Assembly (NCBI RefSeq): GCF_007655135.1
Contig: NC_045131.1
Coordinates: 9,842,001-9,906,000, forward strand
Length of the DNA stretch: 64,000 bases
DNA from: Punica granatum
Taxonomy: Eukaryota; Streptophyta; Magnoliopsida; Myrtales; Lythraceae
Direction: 5' to 3'
Shown here: one piece after another, positions 1 to 12,026 of the stretch
Position numbering within the stretch: position 1 is the first letter of the stretch
How the letters are laid out: every line of letters starts with the position of its first letter
The notes under the pieces: generated by a model
What the model saw: the letters and a program-made list of their open reading frames with translations, nothing else
Told to the model about the DNA's origin: nothing
The model's database searches: none
Made by a program: the position numbers and the translations under genes

Positions 1-270
1 TGACATTACCAGCATCTTTTAATTAAAAGATTAGTCAATAATTAAATTAGCCAAAATAAATATACGTATACATAATTTTAAAAGTCCACCCTTTCCATTT
101 GTTTGAGTCAATGCCAGGGGAAATCCAACGGCCGAAAATCGAACCCTCCTTTCTTTTTCTTTTTTTTTTTCCCTATATAAGCACAGCGTCTGTGGAGCTC
201 TTCGTTTCAATGTATAGTTTGAAGTTTTCGCTTCGTGTAGATTAACGATAAAAAAGAGAGCAATCGAAAC
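1..270 (+). promoter_or_regulatory. AMT1 promoter and 5' leader
   Basis: AT-rich upstream DNA leads to a pyrimidine tract (about 148-171) and a good TATA box, TATATAA at 174-180. Transcription would be expected to start near 205, leaving a leader of roughly 65 bases before the ATG at 271. No recognisable nitrogen-response element was identified by eye. The TATA call is direct; the start site is inferred from usual plant spacing. Confidence 0.6.
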
Positions 271-489
271 ATGGCTAACTTCACCTGCTCAGCCGATGAT
301 CTGAACCTTCTCGGTGGCTCAGCGGCCAATAACGCCACCGTCACCTTCCTCTGTGGCCGCCTGGCCTCAATCTCGGACCAGTTCAAGGCCACCAGCTATG
401 CGGTGGACAACACCTACCTCCTCTTCTCGGCCTACCTCGTGTTCGCCATGCAGCTCGGGTTCGCCATGCTGTGCGCGGGCTCGGTCCGG

Positions 490-527
<38 letters not shown>

Positions 528-1815
528 GGATGCGGCTGCGGGTGGCCTCTCCTATTACCTCTTTGGCTATGCTTTTGCCTTCGGTGAGCCCTCCAATGGC
601 TTCATTGGCCGCCACTTCTTTGGCCTGAAAGACTACCCTGCGTCTACCGGCGACTACAGCCTCTTCCTCTACCAGTGGGCCTTTGCTATAGCCAGCGCCG
701 GGATTACGAGCGGCTCCATAGCTGAGAGGACCCAGTTCGTGGCTTATCTTATTTACTCCTCCTTCTTGACCGGGTTCGTCTACCCGGTGACCTCGCACTG
801 GTTCTGGCCTGCCAGCGGATGGGCCAGCCCGTTTAAGACCGAGGACCGCTTGTTTGGATCTGGCGCGATCGACTTTGCAGGATCCGGGGTTGTGCACATG
901 GTTGGCGGCATAGCTGGTCTGTGGGGAGCCCTCATAGAAGGACCGCGTATCGGCCGGTTCGATCATGCTGGCCGGACGGTGGCCCTGCGTGGCCACAGTG
1001 CGTCCCTCGTGGTGCTGGGCACGTTCATGCTGTGGTTCGGGTGGTACGGGTTCAACCCGGGCTCATTCCTCACAATACTCAAAACCTACGGCACCTCACA
1101 AAGCTTCTATGGCCAGTGGAGCGCGGTCGGGCGTACGGCCGTGACCACCACGTTAGCGGGGTCAACTGCCGCCCTGACCACCCTGTTCAGTAAGCGCCTT
1201 ATGTCAGGCCACTGGAGTGTCATCGATGTCTGCAATGGCCTACTGGGGGGATTCGCAGCCATAACCTCGGGATGCTCCGTGGTGGAGCCATGGGCGGCGG
1301 TCGTCTGCGGGTTCGTGGCCGCGTGGGTCCTCATCGGGTGTAACAAGCTCGCCGAGAAGCTGCACTTCGACGACCCACTGGAGGCGGCCCAGCTCCACGG
1401 CGGGTGCGGGGCCTGGGGCCTGATATTCACCGGGCTGTTTGCACGGGGGAGATACGTGGACGAAGTGTATGGGGCCCCGACCCAGAGGCCACACGGGCTG
1501 TTCATGGGCGGCGGAGGGAAGCTGCTGGCGGCCCAAATCATACAGATCCTGGTGATATTGGGGTGGGTCAGTGCAACAATGGGCCCGCTCTTCTATGGCC
1601 TTCACAAGCTGAAGCTGTTGAGGATATCAAGGGATGATGAGATGGAAGGGATGGACCTCACTAGGCATGGTGGCTTTGCTTATGCCTACCAGGACGAAGG
1701 TGGTGATCACACAATCTATAACAAGGGTGCTAAGTCGAATTTCAACAAGACCGCCGGAAGCATCGAGCCGACTAGTCCAAGTCCACCTAATGCAGGCAAT
1801 CTCCAGTCCGTCTAA
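271..1815 (+). CDS. AMT1: AMT1-type high-affinity ammonium transporter
   Basis: Plasma-membrane ammonium transporter of the AMT/MEP/Rh family, AMT1 subfamily, 514 residues on one exon, as is usual for plant AMT1 genes. The chain has many hydrophobic membrane segments (11 expected). Family signatures are visible: [13 protein letters not shown] (201-213) carrying the first pore histidine, His209; [10 protein letters not shown] (256-265); and LHGGCGAWG (375-383) carrying the second pore histidine, His376. The cytosolic tail has the conserved MDLTRHGG (461-468). Thr464 matches the threonine whose phosphorylation closes the trimer in Arabidopsis AMT1;1, so post-translational shut-off is expected. 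The tail ends in a Ser/Pro-rich stretch. The ATG follows a TATA box by about 90 bases and the length is normal. Which AMT1 paralogue it is cannot be decided here. A long antisense reading frame inside it is a codon-use shadow. Confidence 0.97.
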
Positions 1816-2776
1816 TTATAGATGCTTGAAAGATGCTCGTTTGGGTAAAATACGTTGATTTCTTACTTTTTTTTTTGAAATCTTTTATGTGCTCGAATTT
1901 GTATAATTTGTGCTGTAAGGGTGTGATGTAAACTTAGAATCCGACAATATATTTGCCAGCCGTTTAATTTCATTTTGTGTTCCATTTTCTTGTCCGATCA
2001 TATTATATTCCGTCAAATTTCTTTACGTAAGTTACATTTAGTAAAAAGCTATAGCAATTGTTACTTGCTGATCGGAATGGTTAATAACTATCGTTCAATC
2101 AATAGACATGAGTTCCAGATTTCGTATACTCAAATCATTAACAATTTTAACGCAACTAATCGATTCAAGCATGAAATTTCCTTGCAATGAGCATTTGATG
2201 CCTAGGTCGGCCCAATGGGCTTCTGACAGACAGTACCGGCCCGCCTCCAGGCCCATGAAGAAGACCATTAGTACTAAATAGACATATGCACGTGTAATTC
2301 TATGATCTGACTGGTCTAGATTCTGCGAATCTTCGACCCCTAAGGAATCTGTCCATTGCTTGGCCCCAGCTCAGCAGATTCCGCCGCCAATTGCCACATG
2401 CGTGGGCTCGAAGTCAACTCAACTCAATACTCAATAACCCCTTCACTAACTAATAATTGATCAGATTTTCAATTAATTCCACCAAAATAATATAATAAAA
2501 TTGCTAATTTATATAATTAAACTGTTAATGAACACTTTTTTACAGTTTAATTTCTTTAATTGGCGGCAAATCAAAGATTAAATGGAGAGGCAATGAGTCG
2601 GTTGATTCTTTTCAAGCACTTCACATTCCTCCGACATAAGTCCTAAAGAAACTGCTTGACCGACATGAACCGCTAGCCGCCTTACGCTCCTATAAAAGGG
2701 GCACTGTTGCTTAATGCTGGACCATCATTTCATTTCCATTTCGTTGCTCACCTGAAGAGAATTCGGAGAAAAGAAA
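1816..2776. other. AMT1 3' region and promoter of the coiled-coil gene
   Basis: AT-rich spacer between two plus-strand genes. The first part is the probable AMT1 3' untranslated region. The last part holds a TATA box, TATAAAAG at 2691-2698, about 79 bases before the ATG at 2777. Short open frames in it have no recognisable similarity. Confidence 0.5.
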
Positions 2777-3418
2777 ATGGGGTTGAAGCATTCATCTCGT
2801 GTTTTCGACAACATCGACAAGATCAACAGGCTGCAATCGCGGTACGTTGAGTCCTCGGGAGAGATTGAGACGTTAAAGGCGCGGAAGAGAGAGATGAAGG
2901 AGAAGCTGAGGAAGGCGAGGTTGGACTACGACGCAATTAAGGGCATGAACCTCAGCAAGAGTGAGAGGACGTTGAGGAAGGCCGACAAGAATACGACCAT
3001 AGACGGGCTCGAACAGATCCTGGAGAGGACGAGGGGAGAGATTCAGAGGTTGGAGAGGGACAAGGACAGGGCCTTTGAAAGGCGGGAGAGGATCAAGGAG
3101 AGGACAGTGAGGAGGATGAGCTTTGAGGGGTCGACGGGATCGGATTATAGTAAGGAATCAGGTCGGTCCGTCTTGGTGATGAGCAAGGTTGGGGATGTGG
3201 AAGCGGTGGCGAAGATGATGGAGCTGATGAGGGCCGGTCCAAGCCTCAGTTCCAAGGTCGGAAGCTTGCCTCAGAGGGATGACTACGAGTCCGTCAATGC
3301 ACCTGCCATGATGGTAGATTCGAAGATGAAGGTTAAGGTCATGAGTGAAGATCCAGTCATGGAGAAGACCGTCATTAACACGGGAAAGAAGCGGGTAGCT
3401 TCTGTCAAACTGAAGTGA
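2777..3418 (+). CDS. Unknown basic coiled-coil protein, 213 aa
   Basis: Single-exon frame of 213 residues. I do not recognise the family. Residues about 15-115 are very rich in Lys, Arg, Glu and Leu with heptad-like spacing (for example LKARKREMKEKLRKARLDY), which predicts a long coiled coil. The second half is Ser/Met/Val/Lys-rich, looks disordered, and ends in a basic tail. There is no signal peptide or membrane segment, so a cytosolic or nuclear scaffold protein is plausible. It is likely a real gene: a TATA box lies at 2691, the start context is AAAATGGGG, the coding stretch is more GC-rich than its flanks, and no competing long frame overlaps it. Function is unknown. Confidence 0.7.
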   Translation: MGLKHSSRVFDNIDKINRLQSRYVESSGEIETLKARKREMKEKLRKARLDYDAIKGMNLSKSERTLRKADKNTTIDGLEQILERTRGEIQRLERDKDRAFERRERIKERTVRRMSFEGSTGSDYSKESGRSVLVMSKVGDVEAVAKMMELMRAGPSLSSKVGSLPQRDDYESVNAPAMMVDSKMKVKVMSEDPVMEKTVINTGKKRVASVKLK

Positions 3419-4150
3419 TAGACGAGAACAAAGAGCGGAATGCTGAGATCAATCGCGTTGTATGGCACATGGTTGTGAAGTTTATACTATGCATGCTTAA
3501 GACAGAGTCGATCGCCGAGATCATGGTTGTTTTTCGCATTCGATTTATGTACTTGCAAGAAGCTTTGTGACATTGGTAGTTGTAGCAACAATAAAGAAGC
3601 TTCTTTAATTAGTTTGATCCATTTCAATTCATGTTGAATGTCTATTGATGAGGAAGCTTGATTTACGGATGAGATGGAAAAACTTTGTTGACATTCGGAG
3701 ATATTTCATTCGAGTACGATGAGGATAATTGATCGTTCTTTTATTAAAAAGTTGTGTGTCTTTACGACAGATAGTTTTTGCCTTAATTCATAGGACGACA
3801 ACCTTAAAAATCACCCAACATTCATAATCACAAGACAACCAAAACTCCATAAACAAGATTGGAATTGGAACTACAGCATTAAACTTCAATTCATTAATTA
3901 CACAATCAAAGAATTAAATTGATCAGTAGAGATATTAATGATAGACTTAACTAGAGAGATTTATAGCTAGTGTTTCGCTAGCTAGGGTGTGCAACTCGCC
4001 CACACCCGATGTTTACACACCGATAATAGCAAGAACCATTCGATACGTATCTGGAACTTCAACTAAGAACGTATTCATGAGTCTCACATATGATGGTGCG
4101 AACACTAGGTCTGTGCGAGAAACATTGCTTGCGCGCGATCGAAGAGTCAT
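3419..4150. other. Convergent 3' ends of the coiled-coil and neprosin genes
   Basis: AT-rich DNA between the stop of the plus-strand coiled-coil gene and the stop of the minus-strand neprosin gene, so both 3' untranslated regions lie here. AATAAA at 3590-3595 could serve the upstream gene as a polyadenylation signal. Nothing else is recognised. Confidence 0.4.
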
Positions 4151-7100
4151 CTAGGGGCACTGAGGGTTCTTCCCAGGCCCGCCGTAGTAGAAGTAGGTTC
4201 CCCAGTCAGGGCTGTATGAGCTCTTGATGTTGTAGCAGTGGGTGTTCTCCGCGAGGGTGGAGACGCCCTGGACGGAGCTGAGGCTGTTGTCCGAGTCTAC
4301 CAGCTCTAGGTTGCGGAAGTAGCTGGCCTTGGCAAAGCCGTCCTCGGCAAAGTGCCCGGAACCCATCTGGGTGGATGTGTGCCCCCCGTCGGGGCGAGAG
4401 TTGACCACCTCGCCGCCCCACTCCACCATCGTGGCGTGGTCGGCCAGGTGGGTGAACAGCTCCGCTGGCCAGTAGCCCACCAGCGTGTTGTCCCCGAAGC
4501 TCATCCACCAGTTCCCCAGTTTAGGGTCCTAAACGCACGACAAAGACAAGTAATGCTCTCCAAATATCAGAATTAAATTTAAAATCTCTTGATCGTATAT
4601 ATCAATATAAAAGAATGGCAATAGATTTCCAGACCTTCCAAATTAGGATGGTGATATCATATTGACTGCCGGAGAGCAAAGAGACGGGAGAAATGGCAGC
4701 CCCGATGGCTATTCTGCTGTTCGTTTGAACGAACCCTGCACATAGTAGATTGTAACATCCCGTGGCCTGATACGAATCACTCTGTCGCGACAAATCCGAT
4801 CAATAGTTTAGTCCTTCGCGCCAATGCGCATATAGTTCACAAATATTGAAAGATTAATTTCAGTATGATCACGAGAAATACAGAAACGTATATTGAAATA
4901 AAGACAAGGCTCGAATCTTGATCTCATGCACCGCACAACTAAAAATTGAAAGCCCACCTAAAGTTCGATTGAGTATATACATACATATATGTGTATACAC
5001 AAACACACATGTAAATATAGAAAAATTAATTCAGTTTTTCTACGACCAATTTGGAGCAATGCTGCTTGTGGGTGTCATATCTCTCCAAATCAGTGCAATT
5101 TTAATGGCTTGTTTGGTTTGTAAGTTAAAATCACTTTGATTTTAACTTTAACTTTAACTCAACACACTACACAACAAAAATACACATTTCTTAAGTCAAA
5201 AATTTTAACTTCAACTTAAACTTAACACATTACGCAACAAAAACACACGTTTCCCAAGTCAAATTTATAATCTCAACTCATTTGTCATTTTCCACAATCA
5301 AAATCAAAGTTACTTTAACTCTGAAACCAAACGCACTTAATTTCTTGCGGAACCATACTAAATTAAATTGATTCAATTTAGTGGCCTACTCAGGACAAGA
5401 AAATCTGACTTGCGGGCTAGGGAAATGGATTAAGGCCAATAAAAAGAACTACCTAGCTAGCTAGGAATACTTGCAAATTTGTGCTTTGGATCTTTCAATA
5501 ACAGGACAAATGCATTATTTCGATGGAATAGGACCGTACTAAATGACTAGATCATTTATCGCATCATACCAAACGTTACAGGATCGGGTGTTTCCCGGGT
5601 CTCTGTTTGGGTTGGGTAGCTGGACACGACAAGATTTCCCCTAATTGTGATGTGCTACTATATTTTTCCAGTAATCCTATTAATGATGTGCTAGTAAGTG
5701 CTTTATTTAACAACTTTGTGTCAATGAAACTTTAAATTTTTTTTTAAAAAAGTGTACATTTGTTAACTCAAGAGGTTTAAACAAAAAAAAAATGAACCTA
5801 ATTAAGCTTTGACTTTGACTTTGCAATTAAATCCAATTAATATGCACGTTCGTCAGATGGAATGTAGCCATCATGGATATGATAATTTATATATAATATA
5901 TATGTGTATGTATGTATGTATTATGTAGGTATATATATATATATATATAAATTTCAACATAAAAAGAATTTCTTCTAATTATTAAGCTTGATATTATAAA
6001 AATATGAATTATTGGTGAGAAATTATATATAAGTAGAGGAAGAGAGGGCTGACCGTCCAGTAAGTGAATAATCGAGGCCTGCTGTCACCGTAGAGCTCCG
6101 GACTGACCTGACTAGTAAAATAATCCAAGCTTTAGAAGATAAATAAATAAGTAAATATTTATTAGCTTAGGAAACATAAATGTTTCCCTTTAAAATATTT
6201 AGGAAACGTGTAAGTTAAAAAGTTGATACTTCTTGGAGAAATTCGACTATCCATATTAATTATTTCGAGGAATAAAGTATATTATTATTCGAACATCGGC
6301 TTAAATTCAAAAACACTATCACAGTCGCTAAATCCCATAGATATGGTGATACGTAAACTATGCAAGATCAAGGCCGATAATAATAGCAACCTTTCAGTGA
6401 AATGGAAGGAGTACCTGCCAGCCGGCTTCTATGCTGTTGAGGTCCGTGCCGTCGAATGATCCGGAGAGAACCCAAATCTGAGACAGGCTAAACTCGTTCA
6501 CCTCCTCGATAGCGGGGTCCCACACGTTGATCGTCGCCCTCGCACCGTACACCTCCGACGACGATCCAGTGTAGGCTATCGCGTGCTGTAGGTAACAAAA
6601 CAATTGCACCCGCATTCTCATCGGACCAAAATCATATTAATCGATTATTCCAATCATTATTAGAGCCAAAATATAAATCGACCTTGACTTATTATTTACT
6701 GAAAATTGAAGAGAAATGTCAGAGTATAAAAACACTTGACCTACCAAGCAATCTGGTGGGGCCCGAAACAATGAAAATATATATACTGAAGTAAAGGCTA
6801 AAATTGGATCCTTCTGGGACCAATTCATTATTAGACTTTTACACGTACATTGCCCAAATAGTTCTATGTCACCAACTAAGATCAAAATTCCCTATTATTA
6901 ATCTCGAAAGAATAATAGAACGATCGATTTTCCTCCGACTTCCTCTCGGTAGCATTGAATTCAAGAGCTGCAATATTACTCGAAAAACAAAAAAAAAACT
7001 GTGCTGGACATGCAGAACCATTGTACTAGTGCATAATTTTTTATAATATTTAGTACAATGAAAGAGAAACTCTAAATAACTAATAAAGGGACACGGATAG

Positions 7101-8489
7101 TCTCATTAGATATTGAATCTGTGACTTCTAAATTAAGAGACGAGAGCGTGCGCCGTTGTGCTATACTTTCTTTTTTGATGATATATATATATTTTTCACC
7201 CAATAGATTTTTTTTTGTGCAAGGAATTTATTGAATAATAAATTAATTAAATATTGATTGGCTGTAATGTACGTTACCTCATGCCCGTTGCCGCTGACTA
7301 CATCGGGAGCATCTACCCGTCGAGCGAGGGGGAGCCGGCGTTGCTTCTTGCCGTAGTCAAACAGAGACTTTGATCTCAGGACATCATGCACCGTGGTGCG
7401 CCGCACCGGGACAGTCCCCTTCGGGCACCGAGTCCCGTTTCGGTGCCAGTTCTGCCACGCAACGTCCCCGGCACCGTGATTATTAGTCATGGTTGATTCC
7501 GATGACGACGATGAATCGGCTTTCTTCGCCGGCGACCTCAGTTTAGGCATTTCCGGTGGCACTCTCTGTAAATGGACGCATCATATTATCACTATCATTC
7601 TCACATAATAATATGATGACAGCAATGTCAAATCTTTACGTATAAAACAATCATAACAATATATGTTGTCACCAATCCTTTACTCAAAAGTTACTCATAC
7701 GAAATCTTCAAGAAAGATATATGGATTTTTTCTTTTTCTTTTTGTTTATTTTTCCTTTTCGGTTTTGTATGAACGTTTCGGTCGCTTCCTAGCTATAACC
7801 TTAGCTTATACAAGAGTCGAACAACGGCAAAAACTGGATCTGCAATGAACGCAAACAATACGGAACCAGGGACAGGAGATTGTATAAATGGAGAGTTTAG
7901 AGCAAAAAATGACAATGTAGTAGGAGAAACGAAGGAGCAAGGTCGACGCCATCGACATGGTTTGCGCGAAGTGCGGAAAATGAGAGTCGAGAAGGGAAAA
8001 AAAAAAGGAACTTTTTATGGTGCATGAATTTGTTCGTGCCTTTTTTAAGAGTGAGAGAGAGAGGGTTGTAAATGCAAACACACACCTGGATCTTGTGATT
8101 CTTGAGCAAAGGATGATCCAAGGCTGGCTGCTCTCTTTTGTGGACACAGTCTATTATGTCTCCATCGGGGCTCTGAAATTTATACAAACGCACACATTGA
8201 CCCCCAAAAATTAATAAAAAACATGTCAAGAGATTAACAAACATACATCATTATGTATGTGTATATGTATATGTATGCGTGTATGTAATACCTCAATGGT
8301 TAAGACAGGGGGCTTGTTGATCTTGTCCAAGTGCTTTTGGATCCTTCTAAACCTGAGGCGGCTCACTTGTCTGTAGTCTGTGTAGTTTAGACAAGAAACA
8401 GTGCTTTGGAAGAAGAAGAAGAAGAAGAAGAAGATCATGACAGGTGAAGGTGATGAATATCTTCTCTTGCTCCCATCTACAGTCCCCAT
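4151..8489 (-). CDS. Neprosin-domain (DUF239) secreted glutamic-peptidase-like protein, 7 exons
   Basis: All seven exons can be placed with GT/AG borders and all introns in phase 0: 8489-8292, 8172-8086, 7565-7278, 6585-6415, 6107-6054, 4781-4635 and 4528-4151. Together they give 440 residues. Exon 1 encodes a secretion signal whose core is eight Phe in a row. Exons 1-2 carry the activation-peptide domain (DUF4409), including [10 protein letters not shown] and [11 protein letters not shown]. Exons 3-7 carry the neprosin domain, with [36 protein letters not shown] and [10 protein letters not shown] near the C-terminus. Glu244 (in EAGW) and Glu355 (in GGEVV) are the expected catalytic pair by analogy with Nepenthes neprosin, a prolyl endopeptidase; whether this protein is an active peptidase is inference. 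The length is normal and no disabling change was seen. The 1.3-kb intron before exon 6 holds a MITE. Confidence 0.93.
5104..5336. mobile_element. Tourist-like MITE in a neprosin intron
   Basis: An imperfect terminal inverted repeat is visible. The left end, GTTTGGTTTGTAAGTTAAA, mirrors the right end, whose reverse complement reads GTTTGGTTTCAGAGTTAAA. TTA lies on both sides (5101-5103 and 5337-5339), as expected for PIF/Harbinger elements. About 233 bp and noncoding. It lies within the intron between the fifth and sixth neprosin exons, away from the splice sites. Confidence 0.65.
8409..8433. repeat. (GAA)8 microsatellite inside coding exon 1
   Basis: Eight GAA units on the plus strand read as eight TTC codons (Phe) on the minus strand and form the hydrophobic core of the neprosin-protein signal peptide. 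Length changes here would lengthen or shorten the signal without shifting the frame. Confidence 0.9.
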
Positions 8490-9070
8490 TGTCTCTCATT
8501 CAGTGCCAACACAAAGACAGAGATATGAAGGAGGGAATGGGAGAAGAAGAGGAGGAAAGGGAGAAAGAGAGAGAGAGAGAGAGAGAACTACACCATTACG
8601 GGTAAAAACAAAACCAGAGACTCCCCAAGGAAACAGAACAGAACAGAGCCCCAAACAAAACAGCAAAGAGAAAGAGAAGCACAAGAAAATGACTCTGCAG
8701 TCAATACACCCACCCAATGGCCCCCTCTCCTCTGCTCTCTCTCTCTCTCTCTCTCTCTTCTTAATGGAGCAGCCGAAGAAAGAAGAAGAAGAAGAAGGAG
8801 GAGGGCTTGGGCTTGACCTCCTATACCATCAATAATCTGTGTGACTGTGGATGAGAGATATTCATCACCATCATTGCTTTGCTTTTCTTCCCCCCACCCC
8901 TGCCTTCTGAATCTTCTCTTATGTTCAATCACTATTCTTTTTGAGGGGAAGAATAATAATAATAATAATGATAATGATAATATTGAAATTTTTTTTTTCT
9001 TTTTTTCAAGAAAAAGAGAAGTTGGGAGAAGGAAAAGAAGAGAGAGGGAGGGAGGGAGGCTTTGAAAGCA
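8490..9070 (-). promoter_or_regulatory. Neprosin upstream region with GA/CT microsatellites
   Basis: Directly upstream of the minus-strand neprosin ATG. It contains a GA run (about 8565-8586), a CT run (about 8735-8759) and an AAT/AAC-rich run (about 8951-8970). GA/CT runs are common in plant 5' leaders and core promoters. No convincing minus-strand TATA box was found. Confidence 0.4.
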
Positions 9071-9290
9071 CTATAAAAACACAGACCTAACACCCCCCCA
9101 ACTCACTCATCAAAACCAGCCAGCCTCTCTCCTTTTATTGCACTCCTCCTTCAATGTTCACATCTAACTCTCTTCCCATTAAATGTTTTCCCCTGTTGAA
9201 ACTGCACCAAGCAACGCCCCTCCCCTCCCCTCCCCTCCTCTCTGGTCCTCTCCTTTCTTCCCTTGGCAGGCGATTATTTTATTGAAGATA
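9071..9290 (+). promoter_or_regulatory. Possible orphan plus-strand promoter and leader
   Basis: CTATAAAAAC at about 9071-9080 is a good TATA match on the plus strand. It is followed by C/T-rich leader-like DNA and an ATG at 9153 that opens only about 42 codons. No plus-strand gene follows. It may be noncoding or a remnant. Confidence 0.25.
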
Positions 9291-9326
9291 ATATATTATC
9301 AGATTAAGAAATAGAATATTTGAAAT

Positions 9327-9477
9327 AACACCATGCGTAAGCGATTCGATACTTGTTTCCCTTAAAACAATGTCTCGAATTCGAGTCTTGTGAATAAAGA
9401 AAATCGTTAATTGTGAGATATTTACCCTTAGCGGGCCTACTCGGCTCGAACTGTAGTTGGGGCCAGTTGGACTACCG
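9327..9477 (-). repeat. Dispersed repeat with tRNA-like B-box motif (copy 1)
   Basis: The reverse complement shares a run of short blocks with 32909-33065: AGTCCAA, GCCCC, GGCC/GGCT followed by CTAAGGG, then a GACTCGAAT-like motif and a downstream TTAAG. The GATTCGAAT/GACTCGAAT core resembles a polymerase III B box, so a SINE origin is possible. Similarity was judged by eye. Confidence 0.4.
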
Positions 9478-10698
9478 GATATCATTAAGCAATAAGAAAT
9501 AGACTAATTGATAGAGATCTTATTGATATTTTGAAATTATTCTTTCCCTAATTTAGTTGTTTCGCTAAATATAAAACTGGGTGAGTTATTTTATGTACCT
9601 CCGTCTTTTTTCTTTTATTCTTAAGTAGAAACAGTATTTTGTGAACTATTTCAAAACTATAGTTTGGTTGATTTTTGCAATTAAAAACGTGATTTTCTCC
9701 GTCAGTTAATATGTGCTTATAAAAATTACTTTTATTCATTCTTTATTTTTAAACATTAAGTTTAATTTCAATAGTTTCAAATTGTTATATCCTAAATACT
9801 TTTACTTATTTTGAAATCAATATTTATTTTTCAATAATTATATTTTAATACTTTATATCAACAACAGTACTCCACCGAGCCTTAACTACCCGATTCGTGG
9901 GGGATGAGTTAAGATGCGAATAATTTTCCCCTCCTTAGCTCCTCTCTCCATCCACCTATCGAATGGTTGATTAATGTAAGGGTATGGGATGCCATGAGAA
10001 TGTGAATGAATGAGTGTGAAATGCTATATATATATATATATATCCACATCTTCAACTCAACCGTACAGTTAGCTTATTTAACAAAAGCATGCATTGATAT
10101 ACGTCACATTAATTTGCTTTGGAAGGGAAAACCGTACGAGTGTTCACATTCATTTATTTCTATCAATCGATCAACCTTTGCAACGCATAAATCCTACCCC
10201 GTGCTCAATGGCCTACAATAGTTTCAATCCCGCAACCACCCAATGCGGGATTACCGCTGAGCCGACGTTTCGATTTAATCATCGGTACGGTTGATCAACC
10301 GCGTGTTGGATGATTGCACACAAAGAAATATTACGTACGTACACTGAAAGTGATTATATGGTATAATGATTGCATCATAAAATTTCCCGATGCATATATG
10401 ACAAAAACCTTCTTGGAAAAAACATTATTTGTTGATCACTTCAAGTGGGTCTTTAGCGAGAAAAGTCATACATTGATTATTGAAGTCTCCTTCCTCGTAA
10501 TTGATTAAATTAGTCACAGAAACAAGTATCTTATAGGTGTAGGACTTTGAGGATGAAGGTGGAAATTAACGCAAGGATCCAGCTGATCACAACAAATACA
10601 TATAATATATTTGCATGTATATATTTAGCTGTACGAGTTGAAAATTCACCTATATTTTATAATACAAATACTGGGGTAGCCTTCTCGAAACTTCTACC

Positions 10699-10759
10699 TG
10701 CTCCGGGTCCACGATAGCCGAAGGCAGACGCGACACCGGGCTTTCGTGGACCGGGAGCA
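10699..10759. other. GC-rich hairpin in AT-rich DNA
   Basis: TGCTCCGGGTCCACGA (10699-10714) pairs with TCGTGGACCGGGAGCA (10744-10759) with one mismatch. After one further mismatch, AGCC (10716-10719) pairs with GGCT (10739-10742). This gives about 20 paired positions and a 19-base loop. It could be an RNA foldback, a precursor-like hairpin or a relic of a palindromic insertion. There is no evidence of expression. Confidence 0.45.
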
Positions 10760-11554
10760 CGCAAACATTGATAAGAGTAATTAATGGAGGGTTTATGGAA
10801 GAAGATGAATCAGGGCACTCATCTCCATGTGGAAGGCATCCATTTTAGAAGTCTCGGAAGTCATTGAATGAAACTAATTAATAAATCAATCAATTAATTA
10901 ACAGATAAAATAATGAATGAGAGGACAGGTTATTAAAATTGCTAATATAATGAAACCCCATCCATTGAATTAAACTTTTGTAATAAAAGCTTCTATTCTC
11001 GAATCTCGAATATCTCTCTTACCCTCAAAGCATTAATTAACAATTATTTATTATGCAGAATATTTCCCCAAAGCTTACAATTTATTATGCAGTAAAAGCA
11101 TTAAATCATAAGTGTTCGAATTAATAACGACACGTGCTGCAATTGGAACCATTGTTAAGTAGATTTTACCTGAAGTACATTAATTCAAAGCTCATTCAAA
11201 GCATCGCGTATAACTCAAATGCCGGAGTGACAACTTGCCTCAACTCATAAACTGAGGATATCTCATTATTTTTATAAAAATTAAACAAAGAAAATGTTTG
11301 GATTGTGATTGCTGAGACGTGGGATTAAATATTTCACGTCTTAATAATTACAATTAGCAGAAATTAAGGAGGAGCCGGCAGGTCAGTAGTTGACCGCGAG
11401 CCCCACTCATTGAAGTTTGTATTTACTGCTCTGTCCTTGTGTTGAGCAATCCAAAGATCAATCCATCCACGCATCCATCCACTTGCTCTGAGGACGACTC
11501 TTAATCGAATGAAGTACGCATAATTCGGTGTGAAATAGGGACCCCGATCGACAT

Positions 11555-11606
11555 AAATTTCGAGCACTGATATCGATTTTAAATTTCGAGCACTGATATC
11601 GATTTT
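11555..11606. repeat. 26-bp tandem duplication
   Basis: AAATTTCGAGCACTGATATC plus GATTTT occurs twice back to back (11555-11580 and 11581-11606) without differences. A simple recent slippage-type duplication in noncoding DNA. Confidence 0.85.
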
Positions 11607-12026
11607 GCATTCCTTCACATTTGGTCCGGCCTCGTCAATATGACGGGCATTCGAGTAATTTCGGCTACGGCTGTCTTCCAAGGCAAGGAGGGGGCCCGCA
11701 TTACCACATTTAGCGGCTAAGGTAAGCTATAAACTGTTCATGTTCTCTCAAGGCAGCAGGTGCCAACCGCAGTGGCCCACCAAGGCTTGAATTAGAAATG
11801 TTTCATGGCCAAAACATCTGGAGAAGGAAAACATTCTCTTTGGTACTCTCGGAAAGAAGCAAGTCAACAAGAACTGATCAGTGTCGATTGATCATTGTCG
11901 ATAATCCGATGACATGTAGGTTACAGCACAATACCGATGTTTCTGTATACTCTACCTTTTGCGGATTCTCTATAAACATTAGCAAGAAATACAAAAAGTA
12001 GGGTATCCGCATAACCGTATAATCGG

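Larger units (their letters stand above)
9291..12026. other. Intergenic DNA between neprosin and GCN1 genes
   Basis: AT-rich, no gene recognised. It includes a reverse-oriented copy of a dispersed repeat (about 9327-9477), an (AT)n run at about 10024-10043, a GC-rich hairpin (10695-10760) and a 26-bp tandem duplication (11555-11606). Open frames in this interval are short and without recognisable similarity. The end next to 12027 would include the 3' untranslated region of the GCN1 gene. Confidence 0.4.

Noticed and set aside
367..996. 209-codon antisense frame inside AMT1
   Set aside because: Codon-bias shadow of the GC-rich AMT1 coding strand; no family resemblance.
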